A stretch of 64,000 nt of DNA from Streptomyces sp. HNM0574 (GCF_012726235.1 NZ_JAASAH010000012.1:146864-210863), one strand, 5' to 3'. Shown: positions 51,268 to 59,889, counted from the first letter of the stretch. Notes: generated by a model from the sequence alone, not told the origin. Translations and numbers: made by a program.

Positions 51268-52536
51268 TCACGCCTCCTCCGCCAACCCCGGGCTCATGGT
51301 CGGCAGATGGGCCAGGAGGTCGTAGGCGGCCGGGAGGTCGGTGGGAGTGGTGAGGTGGGCGTGCCGGAGGGCTGTGGGGGCCGGAGTGCCGCGCGCGGGG
51401 CGGAGGTCGAGGAGGACGGGGTGGTCGGCGGGGAGGGTGTGTTCGATGGTGTCGGCGGCCGGTGGGCCGAGGGGGACGGGGTGTACGGCGATGCCGTGCG
51501 GGGCCTGCGGGTCAAGGCCGGCGTCGGTGGTGGTGCCGGTGCGGGCCGTGAGGCCGATGGCGAGGTAGCCGGGGCCGAGGTCGGCGGCCAGGTGGCTGCC
51601 GGTGGAGGTCATCGGCGCGTGCGGGAGCAGCCGCATGGGCACCCGCTGCGCGTGCGCGTTGTGCAGCATCAGCACGACGCGGGCGCCCGTGCCGTCGCCG
51701 GTGAGGCCGGTGCCGCCCGTGGTGTGGGGCGCGCGGAGCAGGCGGACGGTCTCGGCCATGTACAGGTCCCGCGAGGAGGGCAGCGTCAGGGGCGGTTCGC
51801 CGGGCGGCGGCGGGGCGAGGGTGCCGAGGTGGTGCAGCTCGCGGAGCTGTTCGTCGAGGCGGAGCGCGCCCAGCGCGTGGTGCCGGGCGACGGTGTGCGC
51901 GAGCGGGTCCGGGCCGGGGTGGAGCGCGTCGAGGCGGAGCAGCAGCCGGGCCAGCGCGGTGGTGGCGGCGTCGCGTACGGCGGTGTCCAGTGCGGCGTAA
52001 CGGGCGGGCGCGGCGCCGTTGTTGGGGGAGTCGTACGGGGCGGTGGCCTCGATCGCGGCGTCGGCGAAGGGGAGGTGGCCGGGGTGGTGGGCCGCGAGGT
52101 GGGCGCGGACGCGTTGCAGGGCCGGCAGGGGTGAGCCGCCGGAGCCCGGCACGTCGAGGCCGGTGAAGCGGATGCGGTGGCCGGCCGCGTGGTGGGCCCG
52201 GAGCCGGCGGAGCATCGTGTGCATCTCGGGGAAGTCGCCGAAGCGGAAGGTGAATCCGTGCCGTGCGACGGTTTCGACGTCGCCGGGACCGCCGCGTACC
52301 CAGTCGTCGACGAGGTGGCCCTCGGCGAATCCGGACTCGAAGGCGAGCACGTCGAAGCCGAGCTCGGTGACGAGCAGGTCCAGTATCCGGGTGCGCAGTT
52401 CGGTGAACTCGCGGATGTAGTGGCTGTTCTCGCCGATCGCCACGACGCGTGCGTCGCCGACGAGTTCGGCGAGGCCGGTCAGCTCCGCGTCGAGCGGCAG
52501 GTGCCGTACGGTCTCCGGCAGCGGTGCGGTGGTCAC
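51268..52536 (-). CDS. Erythromycin-esterase-family protein
   Basis: 422 residues. The EreA/SuccinoE fold is shown by ARVVAIGENSHYIREFTELR near 27-45 (Glu and catalytic His), DVLAFESGFAEG near 65, HRIRFTGLDVPG and VVLMLHNAHAQR near 285. Characterised members hydrolyse the macrolide lactone; many Streptomyces members have unknown ester substrates, so resistance is not proven. GTG at 52536 has GGGAGG seven bases upstream. It is divergent from the acyltransferase gene, 75 bases away. No linked antibiotic cluster. Confidence 0.88.
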   Translation of the reverse strand: MTTAPLPETVRHLPLDAELTGLAELVGDARVVAIGENSHYIREFTELRTRILDLLVTELGFDVLAFESGFAEGHLVDDWVRGGPGDVETVARHGFTFRFGDFPEMHTMLRRLRAHHAAGHRIRFTGLDVPGSGGSPLPALQRVRAHLAAHHPGHLPFADAAIEATAPYDSPNNGAAPARYAALDTAVRDAATTALARLLLRLDALHPGPDPLAHTVARHHALGALRLDEQLRELHHLGTLAPPPPGEPPLTLPSSRDLYMAETVRLLRAPHTTGGTGLTGDGTGARVVLMLHNAHAQRVPMRLLPHAPMTSTGSHLAADLGPGYLAIGLTARTGTTTDAGLDPQAPHGIAVHPVPLGPPAADTIEHTLPADHPVLLDLRPARGTPAPTALRHAHLTTPTDLPAAYDLLAHLPTMSPGLAEEA

Positions 52537-52611
52537 GCGGTGTCCTCCCGTGGGTCTCGCCGGTACGCGGCCGGCGTGGGCCTCCTGGCGTGTACACATA
52601 CAGTGGGGACG

Positions 52612-53670
52612 ATGTCTGACGCACCCCCCGGACCGTCCCCGGCGGCGCGGCACGCGGCGCCGCGGGAGTCGCCGCCCAAGCAGCGGGACCCGTTCTTCGA
52701 CAACGCCAAGTATCTGGCGATCGTGCTGGTCGGGATGGGTCACGCGTGGGAGCCGCTGCGGGACGGATCGCGGGCGGTGATGGGCCTGTACATGTTCGTG
52801 TACGCCTTCCACATGCCCGCGTTCGTCGTCATCTCCGGCTATTTCTCGCGGAGTTTCACCGGCCGCCCGGATCAGCTGAAGCGGCTGGTGACGGGAGTGG
52901 CGGTGCCGTACGTCCTGTTCAAGGCGGCGTACGCGCTCTTCGAGCGGCTGACGGGGGACGACCCGGACAAGCCGATCGCGCTGCTGGAGCCGTGGTGGCT
53001 GACCTGGTTCCTGGTCGCGCTGTTCATCTGGCGGCTGACGACGCCGCTGTGGAAGCTGGTGCGGTGGCCGGTCGGGCTGGCGCTGGGCTTCGCGGTGCTG
53101 GCCTCTGTCGCGCCGCACATCGGGGACGACCTGGACCTGCAACGGGTGCTGCAGTTCCTGCCGTTCTTCGTCGTCGGGCTGGTGCTGGAGCCGCGGCACT
53201 TCGAGCGGCTGCGCGGCAAGCGGCCGAGGCGGCTGGCGCTCGTGGTCATGGCGGCCGCGCTCGGCTTCGCGTACTGGGCGGCCCGGCACATGAACGACGT
53301 GTGGTTCTACCACCGTGAGAGCGCGCAGGAGCTGGGCGCGCCCTGGTGGGCCGGGGTCGTGATGACGCTCGCCCTGTTCGGCTGCTCGATGGTGCTGACG
53401 GGGTGCTTCCTGGCGTGGGTCCCGCGCCGCCGCACCTGGTTCACGGCGCTGGGCGCCGGGACGCTCTACGGGTACCTGCTGCACGGTTTCGTCATCAAGG
53501 GCGCCGAGGCGGCCGGCTGGTACGCGGGCTGGCCGCACACCCCGTGGGGCGCGGTGGTGGTGACGCTCCTCGCCGGCGGCGTGATCACGCTGCTGTGCAC
53601 GGAGCCGGTGCGGCGCGCGTTCCGCTTCGCGGTCGAGCCCCGCATGGACTGGGCCTTCCGCAAGGGCTGA
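52612..53670 (+). CDS. Acyltransferase-3-family membrane protein (fucose 4-O-acetylase-like)
   Basis: 352 residues with about ten membrane helices. The opening RDPFFDNAKYLAIVLVGMGHAWEPL matches the acyltransferase-3 family start (Asp-Asn then conserved His), and FHMPAFVVISGYF is the second family motif. Such enzymes acetylate cell-surface sugars or antibiotics using acetyl-CoA. An N-terminal tail of about 25 residues is cytoplasmic. Ends at a strong hairpin. Substrate unknown. Confidence 0.88.
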   Translation: MSDAPPGPSPAARHAAPRESPPKQRDPFFDNAKYLAIVLVGMGHAWEPLRDGSRAVMGLYMFVYAFHMPAFVVISGYFSRSFTGRPDQLKRLVTGVAVPYVLFKAAYALFERLTGDDPDKPIALLEPWWLTWFLVALFIWRLTTPLWKLVRWPVGLALGFAVLASVAPHIGDDLDLQRVLQFLPFFVVGLVLEPRHFERLRGKRPRRLALVVMAAALGFAYWAARHMNDVWFYHRESAQELGAPWWAGVVMTLALFGCSMVLTGCFLAWVPRRRTWFTALGAGTLYGYLLHGFVIKGAEAAGWYAGWPHTPWGAVVVTLLAGGVITLLCTEPVRRAFRFAVEPRMDWAFRKG

Positions 53671-53690
53671 CGGCGGGGGACGGAGAACGG

Positions 53691-53731
53691 GACGGGCCCG
53701 TGGTCACCGCACCGGTGACCACGGGCCCGTC
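53691..53731. terminator. Bidirectional terminator
   Basis: An 18-bp perfect stem (53691-53708 with 53714-53731) and five-base loop between the acyltransferase gene and the convergent rodlin gene. Confidence 0.85.
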
Positions 53732-53745
53732 GGGCGCGTGCTGCG

Positions 53746-54150
53746 TCAGGAGTCGTTGCCGACGCCGTTGCCGGAGATGATCGGGACGCCGTCCACGATG
53801 TGCGAGAGCGGCTCGTCGCCCTTGCTCTGGGTGGAGTTGTCGGCGCACTGCTGGTTCTGCGGGTTGGAGAGGACGTTGATGTCCTGCACCGTGATCGGGA
53901 CGAGGCCGATCAGCGAGCCGATGTTGGCCTTGACCGGCACGCCGAGGCAGAGGTCGTTCAGCGAGCCCTGGACGGCGCCGAGCTGGCCGCTGAGGTCGCC
54001 GTTGGTGGCGGAGTTGCCGTAGGACGAGCTCGACCCGTTGCCCGTCACGGACTCGGTGCCGTCGCCGCCTTCGGCGACGGCGGTGCCGGCGGTGCCGGCG
54101 ATGCCCGCCGCTGCGAGTCCGAGGGCGGCCACGGTGGAACGGATGCGCAT
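53746..54150 (-). CDS. Rodlin
   Basis: 134 residues with a signal peptide (about 1-26, ending GTAVA). The mature part has the rodlin pattern: SSSYGNSATNGDLSGQL, VQGSLNDLCLGVPV, LVPITVQDINVLSNPQNQQC and ADNSTQSKGDEPLSHI, with the two conserved Cys. Rodlins and chaplins form the rodlet layer on aerial hyphae and spores. Only one rodlin is present here, whereas S. coelicolor has adjacent rdlA and rdlB, so this may be the single or an additional copy. AGGAG precedes the ATG. Expression is probably developmental. Confidence 0.9.
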   Translation of the reverse strand: MRIRSTVAALGLAAAGIAGTAGTAVAEGGDGTESVTGNGSSSSYGNSATNGDLSGQLGAVQGSLNDLCLGVPVKANIGSLIGLVPITVQDINVLSNPQNQQCADNSTQSKGDEPLSHIVDGVPIISGNGVGNDS

Positions 54151-54604
54151 GGTGTCTCCTGTGCGTGCTCAGGGCGGGTGAGATTCACCGGCGATAACAG
54201 CCGGGGGTGGTGCGGGGTTGCGCCGATTGACCCTTTCGGAGGGCTGTGTCCGGATGCGTTCGCCGGATGTCGCCGCTGATTCGTACACGGATTCGGTGCG
54301 GGAGGGCGGAGGCGGGGAATCCGGCGGGGGCGTGCGCCGGTGCGCGGTGGCCGCGGGGGCCGGGGCCGCGGCGGGGCCCTTGCGGGGCAAGGGGCGTGCG
54401 GTGCGGGATGCCCGGTTGTGGTGGTTCGGGGCGTGCGGGAGGTTTATCGGCTCGTCGTCATGCGTGCGGGCGAATGGCCCGGTCCGGGGTGGTTCGCCGG
54501 GCGGGGCATGCGCAACTCTGGTTCCGCGACGTCGCAAGTTCGCCGGGGCAGCGGTCCAACTGCCGTACCGGGCAACGTAGTTACCGTCAGTGGAGGAATG
54601 AACC
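54151..54604. other. Divergent promoter region of the rodlin and Asn-rich genes
   Basis: 454 bases between two divergently transcribed genes for secreted proteins. No convincing gene. A developmental promoter may lie here, but I cannot assign -10/-35 elements with confidence. Confidence 0.35.
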
Positions 54605-54874
54605 ATGGCACGCATCCGTACCGCTCGCGTTCTCGCCGCAGCCGCCTCCGTGCCGCTCGCCTTCGCCCTGATGAGCGGTGTGGCACAGGCCGACAACGGC
54701 GGCTTCGCGAACGACGGTTCGAACGCGAACGTCAACAGCCAGACCCAGGGCGCCGTCGGGGACGGCGCCAACACCAACCAGGCCAACAACGCCAACGTGA
54801 ACGGCCACGGCAACCTGATCGACCAGGACAACCACACGGCCAACGTGAACTTCACGAACCTCTGGGGCTGGTGA
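54605..54874 (+). CDS. Small secreted Asn-rich protein with curlin-like repeats
   Basis: 89 residues: signal peptide (about 1-30, ending GVAQA) and a mature segment of about 59 residues made of Asn/Ala/Gly/Gln units, GSNANVNSQTQG, GANTNQANNANVNG, GHGNLIDQDNHTANVN, ending TNLWGW. The spacing of N and Q resembles curlin/CsgA-type amyloid repeats, although no formal match is claimed. GGAGG lies eight bases before the ATG. It is divergent from rodlin, so it may be a structural surface component of aerial hyphae. No Cys, no chaplin motif. Confidence 0.65.
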   Translation: MARIRTARVLAAAASVPLAFALMSGVAQADNGGFANDGSNANVNSQTQGAVGDGANTNQANNANVNGHGNLIDQDNHTANVNFTNLWGW

Positions 54875-54881
54875 CCCGGGT

Positions 54882-54906
54882 CCCCGTGCGGGCCTGACGC
54901 ACGGGG
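54882..54906 (+). terminator. Terminator of the Asn-rich protein gene
   Basis: A nine-bp stem (54882-54890 with 54898-54906) and seven-base loop directly after the stop codon. Confidence 0.65.
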
Positions 54907-54983
54907 CGCGGTGAGTGAGGCGGCGCGCCCGCGTACGGAGTCGGTCCGGACGCGGGCGCGCCGCTGTGCGCGGGTCCGGTCTC

Positions 54984-55019
54984 TTGACAGTCCGCGCAGA
55001 TCTGACGGACAGTCAGAAA
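54984..55019 (+). promoter_or_regulatory. Promoter and palindromic operator of the igr-like operon
   Basis: TTGACA at 54984-54989 is a consensus -35. The palindrome TCTGAC-ggaca-GTCAGA (55001-55017) covers the -10 position (near 55007-55012). A start site seven bases after that would be the A of the ATG at 55020. A TetR-type repressor such as the KstR group uses sites of this type, but no regulator is adjacent. Confidence 0.65.
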
Positions 55020-56174
55020 ATGCATCTCGCCCCGACCGAGCGGCAGCGGCGCCTGCGTGCCGAGCTCCGCTCCTACTTCCGCGAGCTCATACCCCCCGAC
55101 GAACGCGCCGCCGTCGAGGCGGACCGGGAACGCCGGAGCGCGCTGCTCCGCCGCATCGGCGCCGACGGCCTGCTCGGCCTCGGCTGGCCCGAGGAGTACG
55201 GCGGCCAAGGGCGCGGCCCGGACGAGCAGTTCGTGTTCTTCGACGAGGCGTACCGGGCCGGGGCACCGGTGTCGATGGTCACGCTCAACACCGTCGGCCC
55301 GACGCTGATGAAGTACGGCACCGAGGAGCAGAAGGCGTACTTCCTGCCCCGCATCCTGCGCGGCGAGCTCGTCTTCGCCATCGGCTACACCGAGCCCGAG
55401 GCGGGCACCGACCTCGCCTCGCTGCGCACCCGCGCCGTCCGCGACGGGGAGGCGGAGTGGCTGGTCGACGGCAGCAAGGTGTTCACCAGCAACGCGCAGA
55501 ACGCCGACTGGATCTGGCTCGCCTGCCGCACCGACCCGGAGGCGCCGAAGCACCGGGGCATCTCGATCCTCCTCGTCCCCACTCACGCGCCCGGCTTCTC
55601 CTGGACCCCGATCGACACCGTCGGCGGGCTGCGGACCACGACGACGTACTACGACGGGGTGCGGGTGCCCGCCGGGAACCTCGTCGGCGAGGAGAACGGC
55701 GGCTGGCACCTCATCACCAACCAGCTCAACCACGAACGCGTCGCCCTCGCGGCCCTCGGCATGCAGGCCGAGGACGCCTTCGCGCAGACGCTGGCCCGCG
55801 CGCGTGCCACCGGCGTGGCCGAGGAGCCCTGGGCGCGGATGCGGCTGGCCGAGGCGCACGCCCGGCTGGCGGCGACCCGGCTGCTCAACTGGCGCCTGGT
55901 CGGCGACGTCGGCGCGGGCACGCTCAGCCCGGGCGACGCGAGCGGCGTGAAGTTCGCGGGGACGGAGAGCACGGTCGCGGTGTACGCGCTCTGCCAGGAG
56001 GTGGCGGGCGAGGCCGGCCTCGTACGCGCCGGGGAGCCGGGCGTACTGGGCGACGGCGAGCTGGAGCGGATGAACCGGGCCGCGCAGATCAACACCTTCG
56101 GCGGCGGGGTGAGCGAGGTCCAGCGGGAGATCGTCGCGACGATGCGGCTGGGGATGCGGAGGCGGAAGCGGTGA
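55020..56174 (+). CDS. Acyl-CoA dehydrogenase, FadE29/ChsE2-like
   Basis: 384 residues with the full ACAD fold: N-terminal helical domain with LGWPEEYGGQGRGPDEQFVF near 50, the FAD-binding strand IGYTEPEAGTDLASLRTRA near 120-138, and C-terminal helices ending NTFGGGVSEVQREIVATMRLGM. It resembles mycobacterial FadE29 (ChsE2), the larger partner of a two-subunit dehydrogenase that desaturates the shortened sterol side-chain CoA ester. The ATG at 55020 has no ribosome site and follows a promoter so closely that the mRNA is probably leaderless. The next gene overlaps it by GTGA. Substrate assignment rests on operon content. Confidence 0.88.
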   Translation: MHLAPTERQRRLRAELRSYFRELIPPDERAAVEADRERRSALLRRIGADGLLGLGWPEEYGGQGRGPDEQFVFFDEAYRAGAPVSMVTLNTVGPTLMKYGTEEQKAYFLPRILRGELVFAIGYTEPEAGTDLASLRTRAVRDGEAEWLVDGSKVFTSNAQNADWIWLACRTDPEAPKHRGISILLVPTHAPGFSWTPIDTVGGLRTTTTYYDGVRVPAGNLVGEENGGWHLITNQLNHERVALAALGMQAEDAFAQTLARARATGVAEEPWARMRLAEAHARLAATRLLNWRLVGDVGAGTLSPGDASGVKFAGTESTVAVYALCQEVAGEAGLVRAGEPGVLGDGELERMNRAAQINTFGGGVSEVQREIVATMRLGMRRRKR

Positions 56175-57163
56175 CGGAGCAGGCGACGGCGACTCCGGCG
56201 GGCCCGGAGCCCGGTGACGCGCTGTACGAGGAGCTGCGGGCCTACGAGGGGCTGCCCGCCGCGACGGCCGGCACGGGGCCCGACCCCGTGAACCCGGCCA
56301 TGATCCGGCACTGGTGCGAGGCCCTGGGGCACCCCGTACCGCCGGACGGCTCGGCCCCGGAGACCATGCTCCAGGTGTGGACGATGGCCGGGCTCGCGGG
56401 GCGCACCGGCAGGAGCGGGCCGTACGACGCGCTGCTGGGCGCGCTGGACGGGGCGGGGATGCGGGCCGTGGTGGCCACCGACTGCGAGCAGGAGTACCTG
56501 CGTCCGCTGCGGCCCGGGCAGGCGGTCAGCTTCGACGCGGTGATCGAGTCCGTCTCGCCGCGGAAGACGACGAAGCTCGGTACGGGCCACTTCGTGACGA
56601 CCCGGATGGACGTCCGCGCCGACGGCGAACTCGCGGGCACCCACCGGTTCCGCATCCTCAAGTACGCGCCGGCCGAGCGCGGTCCGGCGCCGAAGAAGAA
56701 GGAGGCCAGGACGCGGCCGCGTCCCGTGGTCAACCGGGACAACGCGGGCTTCTGGGAGGGCGTCGAGCGGCACGTCTTCCTGTTCCAGCGGTGCGCGGAC
56801 TGCGGTGCGGCGCGCTTCCCGTGGCTCCCCGGCTGCAACGCCTGCGGCTCGCCGCGCTGGAAGCCCGAGGAGTCCACCGGCGAGGGCACCGTCTACTCGT
56901 ACGTGGTGATGCACCATCCGCCCTTCCCCGCCTTCACCGTCACCGAGGACGCGCCGGAGGGGACGGGCGGTCCCTACGCGGTCGCGCTGGTCGAACTCGC
57001 CGAGGGGGTGCGGGTGGTCAGCAACGTCACGGGGGTGCCCTGCGACCGGGTGCGGATCGGGATGCCGCTCTCGCTGGAGTTCCAGCGGGTGGACGGGGGC
57101 TCGGGGGACGGGTTCACGCTGCCCTCCTTCCGGGCCGCCGGTGACGAGGAAGGGGCGGCCTGA
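56171..57163 (+). CDS. MaoC-like hydratase fused to a DUF35 zinc-ribbon/OB domain, ChsH2-like
   Basis: 330 residues. The N-terminal half (about 1-170) is a MaoC hot-dog domain of the type lacking the catalytic Asp-His pair; the C-terminal half (about 190-325) is DUF35, with the zinc ribbon CADCGAARFPWLPGCNACGSP and an OB fold. This two-part architecture is that of ChsH2, which pairs with a small MaoC subunit (gene at 58212) for hydration and, through DUF35, with the Ltp2 thiolase (58619) for retro-aldol cleavage. GTG at 56171 overlaps the preceding stop by four bases. Ends one base into the next start. Confidence 0.9.
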   Translation: MTEQATATPAGPEPGDALYEELRAYEGLPAATAGTGPDPVNPAMIRHWCEALGHPVPPDGSAPETMLQVWTMAGLAGRTGRSGPYDALLGALDGAGMRAVVATDCEQEYLRPLRPGQAVSFDAVIESVSPRKTTKLGTGHFVTTRMDVRADGELAGTHRFRILKYAPAERGPAPKKKEARTRPRPVVNRDNAGFWEGVERHVFLFQRCADCGAARFPWLPGCNACGSPRWKPEESTGEGTVYSYVVMHHPPFPAFTVTEDAPEGTGGPYAVALVELAEGVRVVSNVTGVPCDRVRIGMPLSLEFQRVDGGSGDGFTLPSFRAAGDEEGAA

Positions 57164-58215
57164 TGGACTTCACGCCGGAGGAGGGGCAGGAGGCGGCCCG
57201 CGCGCTGGCCGCCGAGATCTTCGCCGACCTGTCCTCGCACGAGCGCCTGAGCGAACTGGGCACCGCCACCGACGCACCGCTGTGGAAGGCCCTCTGCGCG
57301 TCCGGACTCCCCGCGGCCGTCGAGGAGATCGGCCTGCTGGGCCTCGCGCTCGTCCTGGAGGAGCAGGGGCGCCGGACGGCGCAGGTACCGCTCGCCGTGA
57401 CCTGCGCGTACGGGCTGCTGCCGCTGGCCGCGCACGGCAGCGCGGAACAGCGCGCCGAGCTGCTGCCCGCGCTCCGCGAGGGCACGGCGGTCGCCACCGG
57501 CGTCCTCCCGGAGCGGCCCCAGGTGCGGGCCGCGGGCGGGCTGCTGAGCGGCACGGTGCCGGTGGTGCCGTGGCTGCGGGACGCCACGCACGTGGTGCTG
57601 CCCTGCGCCGAGGGCCGGTTGTGGCTGCTGCGGACGGCGGAAGCGGGCGCCGTCACCGAGCCCGTGGAGACGACGGCGCCTTGGTCGGCCGGGCGGCTCA
57701 CGCTCGACGGCGCGCGGGCCGAACCGCTGCACGCCCCGTACGCCTGGTTGCGCGCCTGCGTACGGACGGCCTTCGCGGCGCTTCAGGCGGGGGTGTGCGC
57801 GGGCTCGCTGGAGCGGGCCGTGGCGCACACCGTCTCGCGGGAGCAGTTCGGGCGCCCGCTCTCCGTCCACCAGGGCGTCCAACTGCGGGCCGCGGACGCG
57901 TACATGGACACCGAGTCGATCCGGGTCACCACCTACGAGGCGGCCTGGCGGCACGACCGGGGGCTGCCCTCGGAGACGCACGCGCTGACGGCCGCCTGGT
58001 GGGCGGCGGAGGCCGGGCGGCGGGTCGTGCACAGCGGGCAGCACCTGCACGGCGGCATCGGCGCCGACCTGGAACACCCCGTCCACCGCCACTTCCTGTG
58101 GGGCCGCCAGCTGGACGCCGCGCTCGGCTCACCGGCGAGGCTGCTCGCCGAACTCGGCACTGCGCTGGCGACCGGACCGGAAGCGGAAGCGGAACCCGAG
58201 GAGGCCGGGGCATGA
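57163..58215 (+). CDS. Acyl-CoA dehydrogenase family protein, FadE28/ChsE1-like
   Basis: 350 residues beginning MDFTPEEGQEAARALAAEIF, a shortened ACAD with the helical domains and REQFGRPLSVHQGVQLRAADAYMD near 230, the usual C-domain FAD-contact motif, and HGGIGADLEHPVHRH near 305. The first two thirds lack some residues of a complete active site, as in FadE28 (ChsE1), which forms a heterotetramer with FadE29. It overlaps the MaoC-DUF35 stop by one base. The end has EAEAEPEE from a hexamer repeat. Function inferred from the operon and subunit pattern. Confidence 0.85.
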   Translation: MDFTPEEGQEAARALAAEIFADLSSHERLSELGTATDAPLWKALCASGLPAAVEEIGLLGLALVLEEQGRRTAQVPLAVTCAYGLLPLAAHGSAEQRAELLPALREGTAVATGVLPERPQVRAAGGLLSGTVPVVPWLRDATHVVLPCAEGRLWLLRTAEAGAVTEPVETTAPWSAGRLTLDGARAEPLHAPYAWLRACVRTAFAALQAGVCAGSLERAVAHTVSREQFGRPLSVHQGVQLRAADAYMDTESIRVTTYEAAWRHDRGLPSETHALTAAWWAAEAGRRVVHSGQHLHGGIGADLEHPVHRHFLWGRQLDAALGSPARLLAELGTALATGPEAEAEPEEAGA

Positions 58216-58622
58216 GCGCGGAGATCACAGAAGGCGCCGAACTGCCGCCGCTGGAGGTGCCGGTGACGCGCACGCTGATCGTCGCGGGGGCCGTGGCAAG
58301 CCGCGACTTCCAGGACGTGCACCACGACGCCGAGGCGGCACGGGAGAAGGGCTCACCGGACATCTTCATGAACATCCTGACGACGAACGGACTCGTCGGC
58401 CGCTACGTCACCCAGTGGGCAGGGCCCGGCGCCCGCCTGCGGAAGGTCGCCATCCGCCTCGGCGCGCCCAACTACCCGGGCGACACCATGACGTTGACCG
58501 GATCGGTCACCGGAGTACGGGAAGCGGAAGGCGAACCGGAGGCCCGGTCGGTGGAGATCGCCGTCACCGGACGCAACCGGCTCGGCAAGCACGTCACCGG
58601 CACCGTGGTGGTGACCGTATGA
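58212..58622 (+). CDS. MaoC-family enoyl-CoA hydratase, ChsH1-like
   Basis: 136 residues, a single hot-dog domain with the R-hydratase motif SRDFQDVHHDAEAAREKGSPDIFMN near 35-55, where Asp and His are the catalytic pair. In the mycobacterial complex the small subunit supplies the active site and the MaoC-DUF35 subunit the scaffold. It hydrates the 17-side-chain enoyl-CoA. Overlaps both neighbours by four bases (ATGA). Confidence 0.9.
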   Translation: MSAEITEGAELPPLEVPVTRTLIVAGAVASRDFQDVHHDAEAAREKGSPDIFMNILTTNGLVGRYVTQWAGPGARLRKVAIRLGAPNYPGDTMTLTGSVTGVREAEGEPEARSVEIAVTGRNRLGKHVTGTVVVTV

Positions 58623-59782
58623 GCGCGGCACGGGGTTCCGCGCTGGGCGGGAAGGCCGCGGTGGCCGGGATCGGCGCGACGGAGTTCTCCAAGGACTCGG
58701 GGCGCAGCGAGCTGAAGCTCGCCGTCGAGGCGGTGCACGCGGCCCTGGACGACGCGGGGCTCGCGCCCTCGGACGTCGACGGCATGGTCACCTTCACCAT
58801 GGACACCAGCCCCGAGATCACCGTCGCGCAGGCGGCCGGGATCGGGGAGCTGTCCTTCTTCTCGCGGGTGCACTACGGCGGCGGCGCGGCCTGCGCGACC
58901 GTGCAGCAGGCGGCCATGGCCGTCGCGACCGGGGTGGCCGAAGTGGTCGTCTGCTACCGCGCGTTCAACGAACGCTCGGGGCGCCGCTTCGGCTCGGGCG
59001 TGCAGCACCGGGAGCCCTCGGCCGAGGGCGTCGCGCTCGGCTGGTCCCTGCCGTTCGGCCTGCTGACGCCCGCCTCCTGGGTGGCGATGGCGGCCCAGCG
59101 CTACCTGCACACGTACGGGCTGACGCCGGACGCCTTCGCGCCCGTCGCGGTCACCGGCCGGCGGCACGCCGCCACCAACCCGGCCGCCTACTTCCACGGC
59201 AAGCCGATCACCGCGGCCGACCACGCCGCCTCCCGCTGGATCGTCGAACCGCTGCGGCTGCTGGACTGCTGCCAGGAGACCGACGGCGGCCAGGCCGTCG
59301 TCGTCACCACCCCCGAACGCGCCCGTGACCTGCGCCAACGCCCCGTCGTCGTGGCGGCGGCCGCGCAGGGCGCCGGGCGCGCGCAGGAACAGATGACCAG
59401 CTTCTACCGCGACGGTCTGACGGGGCTGCCGGAGATGGGCGTCGTCGCACGGCAGCTGTGGGACGCCGGGGGCCTGCGGCCCTCGGACGTCGACGTCGCC
59501 GTCCTCTACGACCACTTCTCCCCGTTCGTCCTGATGCAGCTGGAGGAGTTCGGCTTCTGCGGGCGCGGCGAGGGCTCCGGGTTCGTCGCGGCGGACGCGC
59601 TGCCGCTCAACACCCACGGCGGCCAGCTCGGCGAGGCGTATCTGCACGGGATGAACGGCATCGCGGAGGGCGTCCGGCAGGTGCGCGGCACTTCCGTCAA
59701 CCAGGTCGACGGGGCCGGGTGCGCGCTGGTCACGGCGGGCACCGGCGTCCCGACCTCGGGGCTGCTGCTGACGGCGGACTGA
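58619..59782 (+). CDS. Thiolase-fold lipid-transfer/aldolase protein, Ltp2-like
   Basis: 387 residues of the SCP2-thiolase type: N-terminal AAVAGIGATEFSKDSGRSELKL, a middle VHYGGGAACATVQQA (position of the usual nucleophile region), VLYDHFSPFVLMQLEEFGFC and C-terminal NTHGGQLGEAYLHGMNGI. In Ltp2 the DUF35 domain of ChsH2 associates and the pair cleaves the 17-hydroxy side-chain CoA ester to a ketone and propionyl-CoA. Its ATG overlaps the preceding gene by four bases. It closes the five-gene operon. Other thiolase-like functions remain possible. Confidence 0.88.
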   Translation: MSAARGSALGGKAAVAGIGATEFSKDSGRSELKLAVEAVHAALDDAGLAPSDVDGMVTFTMDTSPEITVAQAAGIGELSFFSRVHYGGGAACATVQQAAMAVATGVAEVVVCYRAFNERSGRRFGSGVQHREPSAEGVALGWSLPFGLLTPASWVAMAAQRYLHTYGLTPDAFAPVAVTGRRHAATNPAAYFHGKPITAADHAASRWIVEPLRLLDCCQETDGGQAVVVTTPERARDLRQRPVVVAAAAQGAGRAQEQMTSFYRDGLTGLPEMGVVARQLWDAGGLRPSDVDVAVLYDHFSPFVLMQLEEFGFCGRGEGSGFVAADALPLNTHGGQLGEAYLHGMNGIAEGVRQVRGTSVNQVDGAGCALVTAGTGVPTSGLLLTAD

Positions 59783-59889
59783 CGGGGCTGCCCCGCCGGA
59801 CGCGAGCCGTGCGGGGCAGATGGCTGAATCGGCGGGGGCGCCGGGCGAGCCTGACGGGTGGCGCGCCCGTCGCCTTCTTCACTCGCCTT

